Positions 16,246 through 25,070 of a stretch of DNA of 34,068 nucleotides are shown piece after piece. The translations under genes and the position numbers were made by a program. Below the pieces are notes generated by a model. It had not been told where the DNA came from. It saw only the letters and a list, made by a program, of their open reading frames with translations, and made no database searches. Source of the stretch: Hydrogenophaga sp. (GTDB taxonomy: Bacteria > Pseudomonadota > Gammaproteobacteria > Burkholderiales > Burkholderiaceae_C); assembly GCA_020048405.1 (NCBI GenBank), contig JAIFMP010000168.1, positions 1-34,068 of the forward strand, in the 5' to 3' direction. Every line of letters begins with the position of its first letter. The stretch's first letter is position 1.

Positions 16246-16267
16246 AAGTTACGTTTTAAACGTACTT
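16246..16267. promoter_or_regulatory. Inverted repeat between XRE gene and mod, candidate operator
   Basis: The left arm AAGTTACGTTT (16246-16256) faces the right arm AAACGTACTT (16258-16267). The inner ACGTTT-T-AAACGT is a perfect 6-base inverted repeat, and the outer arms match after one extra T. A further GTAAC (16232-16236) / GTTAC (16248-16252) pair overlaps. The site sits 30-50 bases before the mod start, where a repressor would block transcription. Confidence 0.45.
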
Positions 16268-16297
16268 TTCCGTCACGTTTTCTGAAGATTAGCCCCA

Positions 16298-18238
16298 ATG
16301 CCTAAATCTCTGCTCGAACAGCTGCCCGAAATCGTCGCCAACGGGCGCAAGCAAGCCGAGAGAATGTTGGAGGGGCTGGAAGGCCGCCAGCGCGTGCGCC
16401 TGCAAACCCGCGAGCTGGTGCTGCCCGCCCGCGATGCCGCCGCACAAGACTGGGTGACCGGCCAGCAGCGCCAAGCACAGCATGCGCAGGCCGATGCCGC
16501 CGACTGGACCAACCGCCTGATTTACGGCGACAACCTGCTGGCCATGGCCGCGCTGCTGGCAGGCGACGATCACACGCCCAGCCTACGCGGCAAGGTGGAT
16601 TTGATCTACATCGACCCGCCGTTTGACAGCAAGGCCGACTACCGCACCAAGGTGAACCTGCCCGGCGTGGAGCTGGAGCAAAGGCCCACCGTCATCGAGC
16701 AGTTTGCCTACTCAGACACCTGGAGCGACGGCACCGCGTCGTACCTGGCCATGATCACGCCCCGCTTGATCTTGATGCGCGAATTGCTGGCCGACACCGG
16801 CAGCATCTACGTGCACCTGGACTGGCATGTGGGGCACTACGTAAAAATCATTCTGGATGAAGTTTTTGGCAAGAGCCGCCTGAGGAACGAAATCGTTTGG
16901 TGCTACAACGGCCCCGGCTCCCCCGGGATGCGGCAGTTCAACCGTAAACACGATGCCATTTATTGGTATTCCAAGACTGATGAATGGCAGTTCAACGATC
17001 AGTCAATTCGTACTCCACACCACGAAAAGACGAGAGAGAACTTCAAAATCGGCTTAGCGGGGTCAGGGTTTGTAGCGGACACATACGATCTCGACGCTGG
17101 CGGGAAAATCCCTGAGTCGTGGTGGCAAATGGCAATTGCAGGGCGGTACCCGATTGACGGCAAGAAGCGGGTTGGATACGACACAGAGAAGCCGCTTCCA
17201 TTACTGGAACGAATCATCAAAGCGTCCTCAAGTCCTGGAAACCTGGTTGCAGACTTCAATGGTGGGTCAGGGGTTACGGCAGCCGTCGCCGAAAAACTGG
17301 GCCGCCGCTGGGTCACCACCGACATTGGCAAGCCATCTTGCATGGTCATGCGCAAGCGGCTGATTGACCAAGACGCCAAACCCTTTCTGTACCAAGCCAT
17401 TGGCGACTACCAGGTGGAGGCCGCCAGGGTCCACATGGGGCGCGACTTTCGCATTGGCGACCTCTCGCAAATCGTGCTGTCGCTGTTCGGCGCATTGCCC
17501 CTGCCGCCCGACGCGAACCCGCAGCGCAACCTGGGCCAGATCTATGGGCTGGAATGGGGTGGCCAAAAGGGCAAAAAAACACTGGTGCTGGCCGACTCAC
17601 CCAACAAGCTCACCGGGGCCACCACGCTGAAAAAGGCCATTGCCCAGCGCGACAACCTGCTGGGCGGCTGGGACCGCGTGGTGGTGCTGGGCTGGAACTT
17701 TGAGCCCAGCATTGGCGAAACCATCACCGCGCTGAACGACGACCGGCTGGAAGTGCTGGTGATTCCCCCCGACCTGATGGACCGGCTGAAGAAAAAAGGC
17801 GGCATCGACAAGCTGCGCGGCCAGGTGCGCTTTTCAAGTCTGCAATACCTCACGCTGCACCCCACCACCCGCAGCCCCAACGCCGCCAACCCGGCGCAGG
17901 AAACGCTGGTGGTGCGCCTGAAAAACTACGTGCTGCTGTCACCCGAAGCCATCAACCTGGACGATGCCAACCGCCAAAAGCTGCAAGCCGTGGCCAACGC
18001 CGAGCCGCTGGCGCTGATTGAGTACTGGGCGGTGGACCCGGACTACGACGGCCAAGTGTTCCGCTCGGTCTGGCAAGACTACCGGGGCAACACCGCTAAC
18101 GATGCAGACGAACTGCGCGTGGTCACCCAGGCCGCGCTGACCCTGCCCGCCAAAACCGGCCCGCGCAAGGTGTGCGTGCGGGTGGTGGATGTGTTTGGGT
18201 TTGAGGCGGAGGTGGTGAACACCGTGGCTGGGGTGTGA
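16298..18238 (+). CDS. Type III-like DNA methyltransferase (Mod), beta class
   Basis: A 646-residue DNA amino-methyltransferase. Catalytic motif IV DPPF (106-109, in [15 protein letters not shown]) precedes SAM motif I (VADFNGGSG, 317-325), which is the beta-class order of type III Mod enzymes. A target-recognition region lies between (about 195-300). After motif I there is a long C-terminal part (about 340-646) without a motif I recognise. Bases about 16900-17250, which encode the recognition region, are AT-richer than the flanks (about 45-55% GC by line against 60-70% at the ends), suggesting a swapped specificity domain. It is partnered with the Res gene at 19121 and divergent from the XRE gene. 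Confidence 0.92.
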   Translation: MPKSLLEQLPEIVANGRKQAERMLEGLEGRQRVRLQTRELVLPARDAAAQDWVTGQQRQAQHAQADAADWTNRLIYGDNLLAMAALLAGDDHTPSLRGKVDLIYIDPPFDSKADYRTKVNLPGVELEQRPTVIEQFAYSDTWSDGTASYLAMITPRLILMRELLADTGSIYVHLDWHVGHYVKIILDEVFGKSRLRNEIVWCYNGPGSPGMRQFNRKHDAIYWYSKTDEWQFNDQSIRTPHHEKTRENFKIGLAGSGFVADTYDLDAGGKIPESWWQMAIAGRYPIDGKKRVGYDTEKPLPLLERIIKASSSPGNLVADFNGGSGVTAAVAEKLGRRWVTTDIGKPSCMVMRKRLIDQDAKPFLYQAIGDYQVEAARVHMGRDFRIGDLSQIVLSLFGALPLPPDANPQRNLGQIYGLEWGGQKGKKTLVLADSPNKLTGATTLKKAIAQRDNLLGGWDRVVVLGWNFEPSIGETITALNDDRLEVLVIPPDLMDRLKKKGGIDKLRGQVRFSSLQYLTLHPTTRSPNAANPAQETLVVRLKNYVLLSPEAINLDDANRQKLQAVANAEPLALIEYWAVDPDYDGQVFRSVWQDYRGNTANDADELRVVTQAALTLPAKTGPRKVCVRVVDVFGFEAEVVNTVAGV

Positions 18239-18298
18239 CCACGCAGGTGTCGCTCACGCAAGTGGCATGTATCAGTCAGAGCTGCTGTTGCCTCGTGC

Positions 18299-18508
18299 TC
18301 AACCGGCCATCACCACTTTGTGTGTGGATGCCCTGGTGGGGGTGGCAAAGGCTTGCTCGGCCAATTCGCGCTTACTTTGCAGCAGCAATTCGATTTCGGA
18401 TGGTGTCAGCCGCCTCAGTTCGGGCGAGGTACCGAGCTTCTGATTCAGTAAGCGCGTCGAAGGGGTGAGCAAATTGCTCCACCCACCAGCGTTCAAGTTC
18501 TGCTCCAT
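18299..18508 (-). CDS. Small 69-residue protein overlapping the PRTase gene
   Basis: Not recognised as a named family. It is translated from ATG 18508 with an excellent GAGGAG six bases upstream. The sequence reads like a real small soluble protein (LTPSTRLLNQKLGTSPELRR, then TPSEIELLLQSKRELAEQAF). It overlaps the last 137 bases of the phosphoribosyltransferase gene in another frame of the same strand, which is a large overlap. It lies tail to tail with mod, 60 bases apart. A partner or inhibitor of the phosphoribosyltransferase is possible but is inference. Confidence 0.6.
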   Translation of the reverse strand: MEQNLNAGGWSNLLTPSTRLLNQKLGTSPELRRLTPSEIELLLQSKRELAEQAFATPTRASTHKVVMAG

Positions 18509-19088
18509 GTTTGCTCCTCAATTCATCAAGCCGTGTGGGCGAAAGTGCCAGTTTGGAAGAGTGGGGTTTGCCCGTCAAGCACACCGCAGCCAGCACCCGT
18601 CCGCCGTTGGATTCGATATAGCCCCGCAGGTTCGCAAGCGTGCCACCCATGCCCACAAAGTCATCCACCAGCACGTATTCAACACCGGGCTGAACAACGC
18701 CGGTGAATTCGGCTTGCCGCGCCATGCGCGAAAAGCCATCTGCGCCGGTGTGGGCCACAACGTTCATTTGCGCCACACCAACGTCGTGTGGCCAGCCCAA
18801 GGCTTTGCTGATTTCAACCGCAAAGCTCTCGGGAATGGCGTTGATGCCTTCCCGCTCGTAGGCATGCGCGCTGACCAGCACCGGGGTATGCCCTTGCAGC
18901 AAGCGCAGCAGAGCAAGGTTCATGGCATCGCTCATCGTGGCGTTGACCAACGCTGTGGACGCCGCCCCATTTCCCGACTTCGCTGCGCCATAAGCCGGGT
19001 GCTGCTTCACCGCCGACTCGCTGGCGTGAATCAGCACATCGGGGAAGTTGCCCCAAGGCGTGCGCGGCGGTTGGACGGGGTTGGACAT
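18372..19088 (-). CDS. Phosphoribosyltransferase-domain protein inside the Mod/Res locus
   Basis: A 238-residue type I PRTase-like protein. The PRPP-binding loop VEYVLVDDFVGMGGT is at 136-150 (hydrophobic strand, Asp-Asp, then GMGGT), preceded by AHAYEREGINAIP and VVAHTGADGFSRMARQ, and followed by helical C-terminal ERWWVEQFAHPFDALTESEARYLAR. Normal PRTases attach bases to PRPP; which base is used here is unknown. Start ATG 19088; an in-frame ATG at 19097 is possible. It is antisense to the mod-res direction and starts only 32 bases from res, head to head. Its place between the two subunits suggests a defence accessory gene (inference). Confidence 0.8.
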   Translation of the reverse strand: MSNPVQPPRTPWGNFPDVLIHASESAVKQHPAYGAAKSGNGAASTALVNATMSDAMNLALLRLLQGHTPVLVSAHAYEREGINAIPESFAVEISKALGWPHDVGVAQMNVVAHTGADGFSRMARQAEFTGVVQPGVEYVLVDDFVGMGGTLANLRGYIESNGGRVLAAVCLTGKPHSSKLALSPTRLDELRSKHGAELERWWVEQFAHPFDALTESEARYLARTEAADTIRNRIAAAK

Positions 19089-19120
19089 GCATCCCATTTT
19101 CCCACGCAACGCCCATTTTT

Positions 19121-22114
19121 ATGACTGCCATGCCCCACCCAGCCCACACAGACCCCCTCACCCTCTCCACCGGCCTCACCGCCAAAACCCGAGCCCTTTG
19201 CGCGGGACTGGAACACGGCGAGGCAGACATTCTGGATCTGGTCACACCCACCACCGCCGAGTTGCTGGCCTGGTGGTTTGGCGATGACATGGTGGCCGCA
19301 CGGGGTGGCAGCAACGGCGGGCTGAACTTTCATGCAGGGCAAAAGCAGGCCATCTTGAACGCCATCGTGGCGCACGAGGTGCTCAGCCTTGGCCACGCCA
19401 ACTGGACTTTGCAAGGCCTGTACCAAGCCGCTGCGCCCGATACATTGCTGGCTGGCACGCGCCTGGCTGAGGTGTCTGACCCCAAGCACAGCCACCCCAA
19501 ATACTGTTTCAAAATGGCCACGGGCACAGGCAAAACCTGGGTGCTGCAAGCATTGATGGTGTGGCAACTGCTGAATAAAACCGCTGCGTCAGCAGCGGGG
19601 GTGGATGACCCGCGCTTCACCCGCCACTTCATGGTGGTGGCGCCGGGGCTGATTGTTTACGAGCGCCTGCTGGACGCGTTTTGCGGCAAGCTGGTGGCAG
19701 ACGGCAATGGCTCGCGCAACTTTGCCACCTCAGACATGGCCCAGTACGCTGACTTGCTGGTGCCCGAGGCCCACCGCGAAGCCGTGTTTGCCTTTGTGCG
19801 CGGCAACGTGTGCGCCAAGCAAGACATTGGGCTGAAGGCCACCGGCAACGGCATGGTTGCCATCACCAACTGGCACCTGTTGGCCGAGGGCGATACCGAC
19901 GAAGCCGTTGACGCGCAAGACAACATTGAAACGCCCGGCATGGTCCTGCCGCCCGAGCAGGTGGTGGCCGCCGTGTTGCCCCTGGCACCAGGCCGCACCA
20001 CGGGCAACAGCCTGGACGTGTTGGACCGCCGTTATGCCCGTGGCAATGTGCTGGAGTACCTGGCCAAGCTGCCTGAGCTGATGGTGTTCAACGACGAGGC
20101 GCATCACATTCACGAGGTGAAGCGCGAGGGCGAAACCACCGAGGTGGAGTGGCAAAAAAGCCTGAGCCGCATTGCCGAGACCAAAGGCCGACGCTTTGTG
20201 CAGGTGGACTTTTCGGCCACACCGTACAACGACGTGGGCAGCGGAAAAAACAAAAAGAAGGTGTACTTCCCGCACATCGTTACCGACTTTGACCTGAAAA
20301 GCGCCATGAAGGCCGGGCTGGTGAAGTCGCTGGTGCTGGACCGCCGCAAAGAAATTGGCGCGCTGCCCCTTGAGTTCAAGGCCGAGCGAGACGAACAGGG
20401 CAAGCCCGCTTTGAGCGAAGGCCAGCGCGTGATGCTGCGGGCCGGCCTGAAGAAGCTGCGCAAGCTGGAAACAGACTTTGCCCGGCTGGACCCCACGCGC
20501 CACCCCAAAATGCTGGTGGTGTGTGAAGACACCACGGTGTCGCCCCTGGTCGCCGCCTTTTTGCAAGACCAGGAAGGACTGAACGCCGACGAGGTGATGA
20601 CCATTGACTCGGGCAAAAAAGCCGAGCTGGGCGAAAAAGACTGGGCACCTGTGCGCGAACGCCTGTTCAGCGTGGACCGCCACGCCACCCCACGGGTGAT
20701 CGTGAGCGTGCTGATGTTGCGCGAGGGGTTTGACGTGAACAACATCTGCGTCATCGTGCCGCTGCGCAGCTCACAAGCGCAAATTTTGCTGGAGCAAACC
20801 ATTGGCCGGGGCTTGCGGCTGATGTGGCGCGACCCGGAGTACACCGACCTGAAGCGCGAAAACCGAGAGCGCATCAACGCTGGCCAGGAGCCCGGCAGCC
20901 TGATTGACGTGCTGTCCATCGTGGAGCACCCGGCGTTTCAGTCGTTTTACGACGACCTCATAAACGAAGGATTGGCTACCACCACTGGCGACGACACTGA
21001 CAACGCCTGCGCCACCGGCGATGTGTTGACCGCCGAGTTGCGCGAAGGGTTTGAGGCATTTGACTTCCACCTTCCGTTCATCGTGCAAGAGACAGATGAG
21101 CTGCGCGACCACCAGGCGCTTGATGTGGCCACCCTGCCCGCTTTCACCAGCATGTCGGCCACAGAACTGACGGGTTTGCTGGGCAGAGGCGACACCTTTA
21201 TTTCGCAAGACCTGCAAAGTGCCACCCTGTTTGGCGACTACCGGGTGGACGGTGCGGTGATGAACGTGGGCGGGTACAACGACTATTTGTCACGCCTGAC
21301 ACGGCGCATCAGCCAAGCGCTGAGCGAGCCCCTGCCCAAAGGCAACAAGATTGCGACCCACTTGGCCAAGCCCTATTTGCAGGTGAACACCGCCGACCTG
21401 ACAGGCTGGCTGGACGACTACATCTGGACCCAGTTGTTTGGCACCGCCTTTGACCCACTGAGCGGCGAAAACTGGCGCGTATTGCTGTTGCAACCCGTTG
21501 TGGACCACATTACCAAGGTGTTTGCGGTGGCGCTGCTGGATGCAGAGCAAACGCACACCACGGGCCAGGTGGAGGTGCATCAGCGCAGCTTGTCGGAAGT
21601 GCCCCGGCTGGTGGTGCGCGAGGCTCATTCGGCCCCTGTTTCCAAATGCATTTACACCCACTTGGGTTGGCCTGCCCGGAACGGGGGGCTGGAGCGCAGC
21701 TTCATTCACTGGGCGCAGGCCGATGCGCACGTGTTGGCGTTTTGCAAAATCAGCGAAAACCGCCACACCTTTGCCCGGCTGCGCTACGTGAAGGACGACG
21801 GTTTGCCCGCCTTTTATTCACCTGACTTTCTGGTGCGCACCGCTGGGGCCATTTTCCTGGTGGAAACCAAGGCACAGCAGCAAACCATTCACCCGAACGT
21901 GCAGCGCAAACTGAAGGCGGCGGTGGGCTGGTGTGGCCGCATCAACGGACTGCCGCCCGAGCACCGAAGCGGGCTGCCCTGGCATTACGTGCTGCTGGGC
22001 GAAGATGCCTTACACGAATGGCAAGGCAAAGGAGCCCGCCTGGCCGACTTACTGGAGCACGCCAGGTTGAGGCCACTGGCAGACCACACATTACAAACAC
22101 AACTGGCTTGGTGA
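19121..22114 (+). CDS. Type III-like restriction subunit (Res), DEAH helicase plus PD-ExK nuclease
   Basis: The product is 997 residues. The superfamily 2 translocase motifs are Walker A MATGTGKT (132-139), motif II DEAH (325-328, VFNDEAHH), SATP (365-368) and motif VI QTIGRGLRL (about 558). Near the C-terminus, PDFLVRTAGAIFLVETK has the Asp902, Glu915, Lys917 arrangement of a PD-ExK nuclease, as in type III Res. All expected active sites are intact. The start ATG 19121 is 32 bases from the divergent PRTase start. Its promoter must lie inside the PRTase gene, or it depends on read-through from mod, which would run antisense across the PRTase and small ORF. Confidence 0.93.
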   Translation: MTAMPHPAHTDPLTLSTGLTAKTRALCAGLEHGEADILDLVTPTTAELLAWWFGDDMVAARGGSNGGLNFHAGQKQAILNAIVAHEVLSLGHANWTLQGLYQAAAPDTLLAGTRLAEVSDPKHSHPKYCFKMATGTGKTWVLQALMVWQLLNKTAASAAGVDDPRFTRHFMVVAPGLIVYERLLDAFCGKLVADGNGSRNFATSDMAQYADLLVPEAHREAVFAFVRGNVCAKQDIGLKATGNGMVAITNWHLLAEGDTDEAVDAQDNIETPGMVLPPEQVVAAVLPLAPGRTTGNSLDVLDRRYARGNVLEYLAKLPELMVFNDEAHHIHEVKREGETTEVEWQKSLSRIAETKGRRFVQVDFSATPYNDVGSGKNKKKVYFPHIVTDFDLKSAMKAGLVKSLVLDRRKEIGALPLEFKAERDEQGKPALSEGQRVMLRAGLKKLRKLETDFARLDPTRHPKMLVVCEDTTVSPLVAAFLQDQEGLNADEVMTIDSGKKAELGEKDWAPVRERLFSVDRHATPRVIVSVLMLREGFDVNNICVIVPLRSSQAQILLEQTIGRGLRLMWRDPEYTDLKRENRERINAGQEPGSLIDVLSIVEHPAFQSFYDDLINEGLATTTGDDTDNACATGDVLTAELREGFEAFDFHLPFIVQETDELRDHQALDVATLPAFTSMSATELTGLLGRGDTFISQDLQSATLFGDYRVDGAVMNVGGYNDYLSRLTRRISQALSEPLPKGNKIATHLAKPYLQVNTADLTGWLDDYIWTQLFGTAFDPLSGENWRVLLLQPVVDHITKVFAVALLDAEQTHTTGQVEVHQRSLSEVPRLVVREAHSAPVSKCIYTHLGWPARNGGLERSFIHWAQADAHVLAFCKISENRHTFARLRYVKDDGLPAFYSPDFLVRTAGAIFLVETKAQQQTIHPNVQRKLKAAVGWCGRINGLPPEHRSGLPWHYVLLGEDALHEWQGKGARLADLLEHARLRPLADHTLQTQLAW

Positions 22115-22126
22115 CCCGTTCGCATC

Positions 22127-22144
22127 AAGCCGCTACAGCGGCTT
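22127..22144. terminator. Hairpin between convergent res and lplT-plsC genes
   Basis: AAGCCGCT-AC-AGCGGCTT forms an 8-base perfect stem, 12 bases after the res stop, and abuts the stop of the minus-strand lplT-plsC gene. No long T-run follows on either side, so it may be a weak bidirectional terminator. Confidence 0.5.
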
Positions 22145-24094
22145 TCACCCTCGCGCCAGCAACCCTGCTACCTGCTGCTGCAAGCCTTCCGGCGTGACCT
22201 GGGCAGCCGCCACAGGCACCCCCACATTCAACCCCACGCGGCTGAACAACCCGCGCCGAAAAGGCTTGACCATGGCCACACCACGCTCCACCCGGCTGAA
22301 AAACGAGCCCCACAGGTTGGTCAGTGCCATGGGAATCACCGGCATATCCAGCCCGTCGGCCTGGGCCTGCTCCAGGATTTTCATGATGCCGCCCTTGAAG
22401 GTTTGCAATGTGCCGTCCTGGGTGATGCCGCCTTCCGGAAAGATGGCCAGCAAATCGCCTTCGCGCAACACCTGGGCGGCAGCTGCAAACGCAGCCTCGT
22501 AGGCTTGCGGGTCTTCCACACGCGGCGCAATCGGAATGGCCTTGGCCAGGCGGAACAGCGTGCCCAGCACCGGCGTTTTGAATATGCGGTGGTCCATCAC
22601 AAAGCGGATGGGCCTGGGGCTGGCCGCCATCAGCAACACGGCATCGACAAAACTCACGTGGTTGCACACCAGCACGGCCGCACCTTGCGTGGGCAGGTGT
22701 TCGTCACCGGACACCTTGAAACGGTACACAAACCGCGACAGCACCCAGGCCAGGAAGCGCAGCAGGTATTCGGTCACCAGCATGAAGATGTAAAACGCCA
22801 CCACCGCATTGGCCAGGCCGGTGAACAGAAACACCTGCGTGACGCTGAACCCGTTGCCCAGCAAGGCACCGGCCAACAGGCTGCTGGCAATCATGAACAG
22901 CGCGTTCAGGATGTTGTTGGCCGCGATGATGCGGGCGCGGTGCGTGGGCTGGCTGCGCATTTGAATGAGCGCGTACATGGGCACGCTGTACAGGCCGGCA
23001 AACAGGCTGAGCAGCATCAGGTCGGCCATCACACGCCAATGCGGCGGGTGCGCCACAAAGGCGCCCAGGCTGTACACGGCCTGGGTGGCCTCTTGCAGAC
23101 CAGCGGCGGCAAAGTACAGATCGACGCTGAACACCGTCATGCCGATGGCGCCCAGCGGCACCAGGCCAATTTCCACATGGCGGCGGCTGAGCACCTCGCA
23201 CAGCAGGCTGCCGGTGCCAATGCCGATGGAAAACACCACCAGCAACAGGCTGGCCACCTGCTCGTCGCCCTGCAACACATTCTTGGCAAAGCTGGGGAAC
23301 TGGCTGAGAAACACCGCGCCGAAAAACCACATCCAGCTGATGCCCAGCAAGGAGCGGAACACCACCACGTTCTCGTGAGCCAGCTTGAGGTTGCGCCAGG
23401 TTTCGGTGAATGGGTTCCAGTTGATGCGCAGGTTGGGGTCTTGGGCAGGCGTGGGCGGTATGAACTCGGCCGAGAGCCGCCCCAGCAGCGCCAGCCCCAG
23501 CGCAGCAAAACCAACGTGGTGTGCCCCGACTTCCGGCACGGCAATGATGATCCCACCCGCCACATTGCCCAGCAAAATGGCCACGAAGGTGCCCATTTCG
23601 ACCATGCCGTTGCCGCCCATGATTTCGCGTTCGCTCAGGTGCTGCGGCAGGTAGGCAAATTTGACCGGGCCGAACAGCGTGGAATGCAGGCCCATCAGAA
23701 ACGTGCAGGCCAGCAGCACAGCCACCTGCTGATCGAAAAAGCCCCATGCGGCCAAGCCCATGATGGCAATTTCCAGCCGCTTCACGAAGCGGATGAGCAC
23801 CTTCTTGTCGTATTTGTCGGCCAGCTGGCCGCTGGTGGCCGAGAACAGCAAAAACGGCAGGATGAACAACGCACCGATCACCAGCCCTGCCATGGCGGGG
23901 GGCAGCCACGCCACCTGCAGCTGGTAAGTCACCAGCACGGTGAACGCGAACTTGAACAGGTTGTCGTTGCCCGCACCCAGGAACTGCGTCCAGAAGAACG
24001 GGGCGAACCGGCGCTGGGTCAGCAACGCAAACTGGTTGGGGTGGTTTGGCACCTCTGGCTGGGCCAAGGTTGCAGCTGTTTGGGTATTCACCAT
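22145..24094 (-). CDS. LplT-like MFS transporter fused to PlsC-type acyltransferase
   Basis: A 649-residue fusion. Residues 1-450 are a 12-TM major-facilitator domain of the lysophospholipid transporter type (FWTQFLGAGNDNLFKFAF at 34-51, SGQLADKYDKK). Residues 455-649 are a 1-acyl-glycerophosphate-type acyltransferase with NHVSFVD (H479, D484) and FPEGGI (552-557). This layout resembles enteric LplT plus the acyltransferase part of Aas, which re-acylates lysophospholipids at the inner membrane. The acyl-ACP synthetase domain found in three-domain relatives is missing, so acyl donor supply differs. Start ATG 24094. MgtC-like gene is 11 bases upstream, same strand. Confidence 0.92.
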   Translation of the reverse strand: MVNTQTAATLAQPEVPNHPNQFALLTQRRFAPFFWTQFLGAGNDNLFKFAFTVLVTYQLQVAWLPPAMAGLVIGALFILPFLLFSATSGQLADKYDKKVLIRFVKRLEIAIMGLAAWGFFDQQVAVLLACTFLMGLHSTLFGPVKFAYLPQHLSEREIMGGNGMVEMGTFVAILLGNVAGGIIIAVPEVGAHHVGFAALGLALLGRLSAEFIPPTPAQDPNLRINWNPFTETWRNLKLAHENVVVFRSLLGISWMWFFGAVFLSQFPSFAKNVLQGDEQVASLLLVVFSIGIGTGSLLCEVLSRRHVEIGLVPLGAIGMTVFSVDLYFAAAGLQEATQAVYSLGAFVAHPPHWRVMADLMLLSLFAGLYSVPMYALIQMRSQPTHRARIIAANNILNALFMIASSLLAGALLGNGFSVTQVFLFTGLANAVVAFYIFMLVTEYLLRFLAWVLSRFVYRFKVSGDEHLPTQGAAVLVCNHVSFVDAVLLMAASPRPIRFVMDHRIFKTPVLGTLFRLAKAIPIAPRVEDPQAYEAAFAAAAQVLREGDLLAIFPEGGITQDGTLQTFKGGIMKILEQAQADGLDMPVIPMALTNLWGSFFSRVERGVAMVKPFRRGLFSRVGLNVGVPVAAAQVTPEGLQQQVAGLLARG

Positions 24095-24105
24095 GGGCCG
24101 GCAGG

Positions 24106-24870
24106 TCAGTTGCGTGCGTGGCTCAGGTGGAGGCTGTCCACACCGCTGAGGCTTTTCAGCCCACGCGACAGCTCGAAAAGCGAGCTGGGGTCGGGGTGGC
24201 TGCGCAGGGCCACCATCACAAACTGCCAGGTCACCTTGTGCTGCTGGGCCGAGATGTTGAGTGACCCCTCGGCCACCATGAATCCCCAGCCCAAAATGGT
24301 TTTCTTCAGCTCGACCTCGCGCGGTTCATGGCCGGGCTCAAAGGTCAGTGTCACGCCCATGGCACGGCGCGAAGGCAGGCGCATTTCCAGCTTGGGCCCC
24401 CACATCATCAAAGAGGCCGACAACACGCTGAGCAAAATGGCCGCGCCGTAAAAGCCGACGCCCACCATCACCCCAATGGCCGACGAGGCCCAAATGGACG
24501 CCGCCGTGGTCAACCCGCTGATGTTCAAGCCCTCTTTCATGATGACCCCGGCCCCCAGAAACCCCACCCCGGTGACGATGCCCTGCACCACGCGGGTGGG
24601 GTCGGTGCCGCCCTGCCCCAACGTGGCCGCCAATGAGTGGCCGCCATACCACTGGGCTGGGTATGCGGCAAACACCGTGAGCGCCGCCGACGCCATGCAC
24701 ACGATGCCGTAGGTGCGCATACCCGCGGCACGCCCGTGGTACGACCGCTCGTAGCCCACCAGCAACCCCAGCAACAGGGCACCGAGCAGGTTCGGGAACA
24801 CCAACAGGTTGACCTCCAGCATGGCGGGGGTCCAGAAGGAAGCCATGTATGGCAGGTTGACAGCGGGCAT
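24106..24870 (-). CDS. MgtC/SapB-family membrane protein
   Basis: The 254 residues have an N-terminal membrane part of 4-5 segments with the MgtC signature: LLGALLLGLLVGYERSYHGR, GMRTYGIVCMASAALT, and GVGFLGAGVIMKEGLNISGL followed by TTAASIWASSAIGV. A soluble C-terminal domain of about 80 residues follows. MgtC proteins limit F1Fo-ATPase activity under low magnesium and in acid stress; other members have unclear roles. Start ATG 24870 has AGGAG about eight bases upstream; a second in-frame ATG is at 24846. No leader with magnesium-sensing structure is recognised. Confidence 0.9.
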   Translation of the reverse strand: MPAVNLPYMASFWTPAMLEVNLLVFPNLLGALLLGLLVGYERSYHGRAAGMRTYGIVCMASAALTVFAAYPAQWYGGHSLAATLGQGGTDPTRVVQGIVTGVGFLGAGVIMKEGLNISGLTTAASIWASSAIGVMVGVGFYGAAILLSVLSASLMMWGPKLEMRLPSRRAMGVTLTFEPGHEPREVELKKTILGWGFMVAEGSLNISAQQHKVTWQFVMVALRSHPDPSSLFELSRGLKSLSGVDSLHLSHARN

Positions 24871-24960
24871 GCATGGGCTCCTGTGGAAAAGTCTGCAGGC
24901 TGTGCGCCTTTGCGGGTCATCTTAAACCCCCGCCTGCCAGCAGAGGCTGCCCGGGCGCCC

Positions 24961-25001
24961 AAGAAAAAGCCCCCGTTGGGCCAGGGCCACAACGGGGGCT
25001 T
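24961..25001 (-). terminator. Rho-independent terminator of htpG
   Basis: On the minus strand a perfect 12-base stem (AAGCCCCCGTTG / CAACGGGGGCTT, loop 11 bases) at 25001-24967 is followed by TTTTTCTT at 24968-24961. It lies 68 bases after the htpG stop. The rest of 24874-25068 holds repeat copy C and no gene. Confidence 0.9.
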
Positions 25002-25016
25002 GAGCGCTCAAATGAA

Positions 25017-25070
25017 AGAGCTACCTATTCATACCCATCAAGCGACAGAGCATGTTTTTATATGAAAATT
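25017..25070 (+). repeat. Copy C of the dispersed ~50-base repeat
   Basis: It begins AGAGCTACCTATTCATACCC and ends TATATGAAAATT, with core ATCAAGCG. It ends at the htpG stop codon, between the gene and its terminator. It is most like copy D at 14539. Confidence 0.5.

Noticed and set aside
22403-24451. About 680-codon plus-strand open frame opposite the LplT-PlsC gene
   Set aside because: Gln/His-rich antisense frame without domains; the minus strand has intact transporter and acyltransferase motifs.
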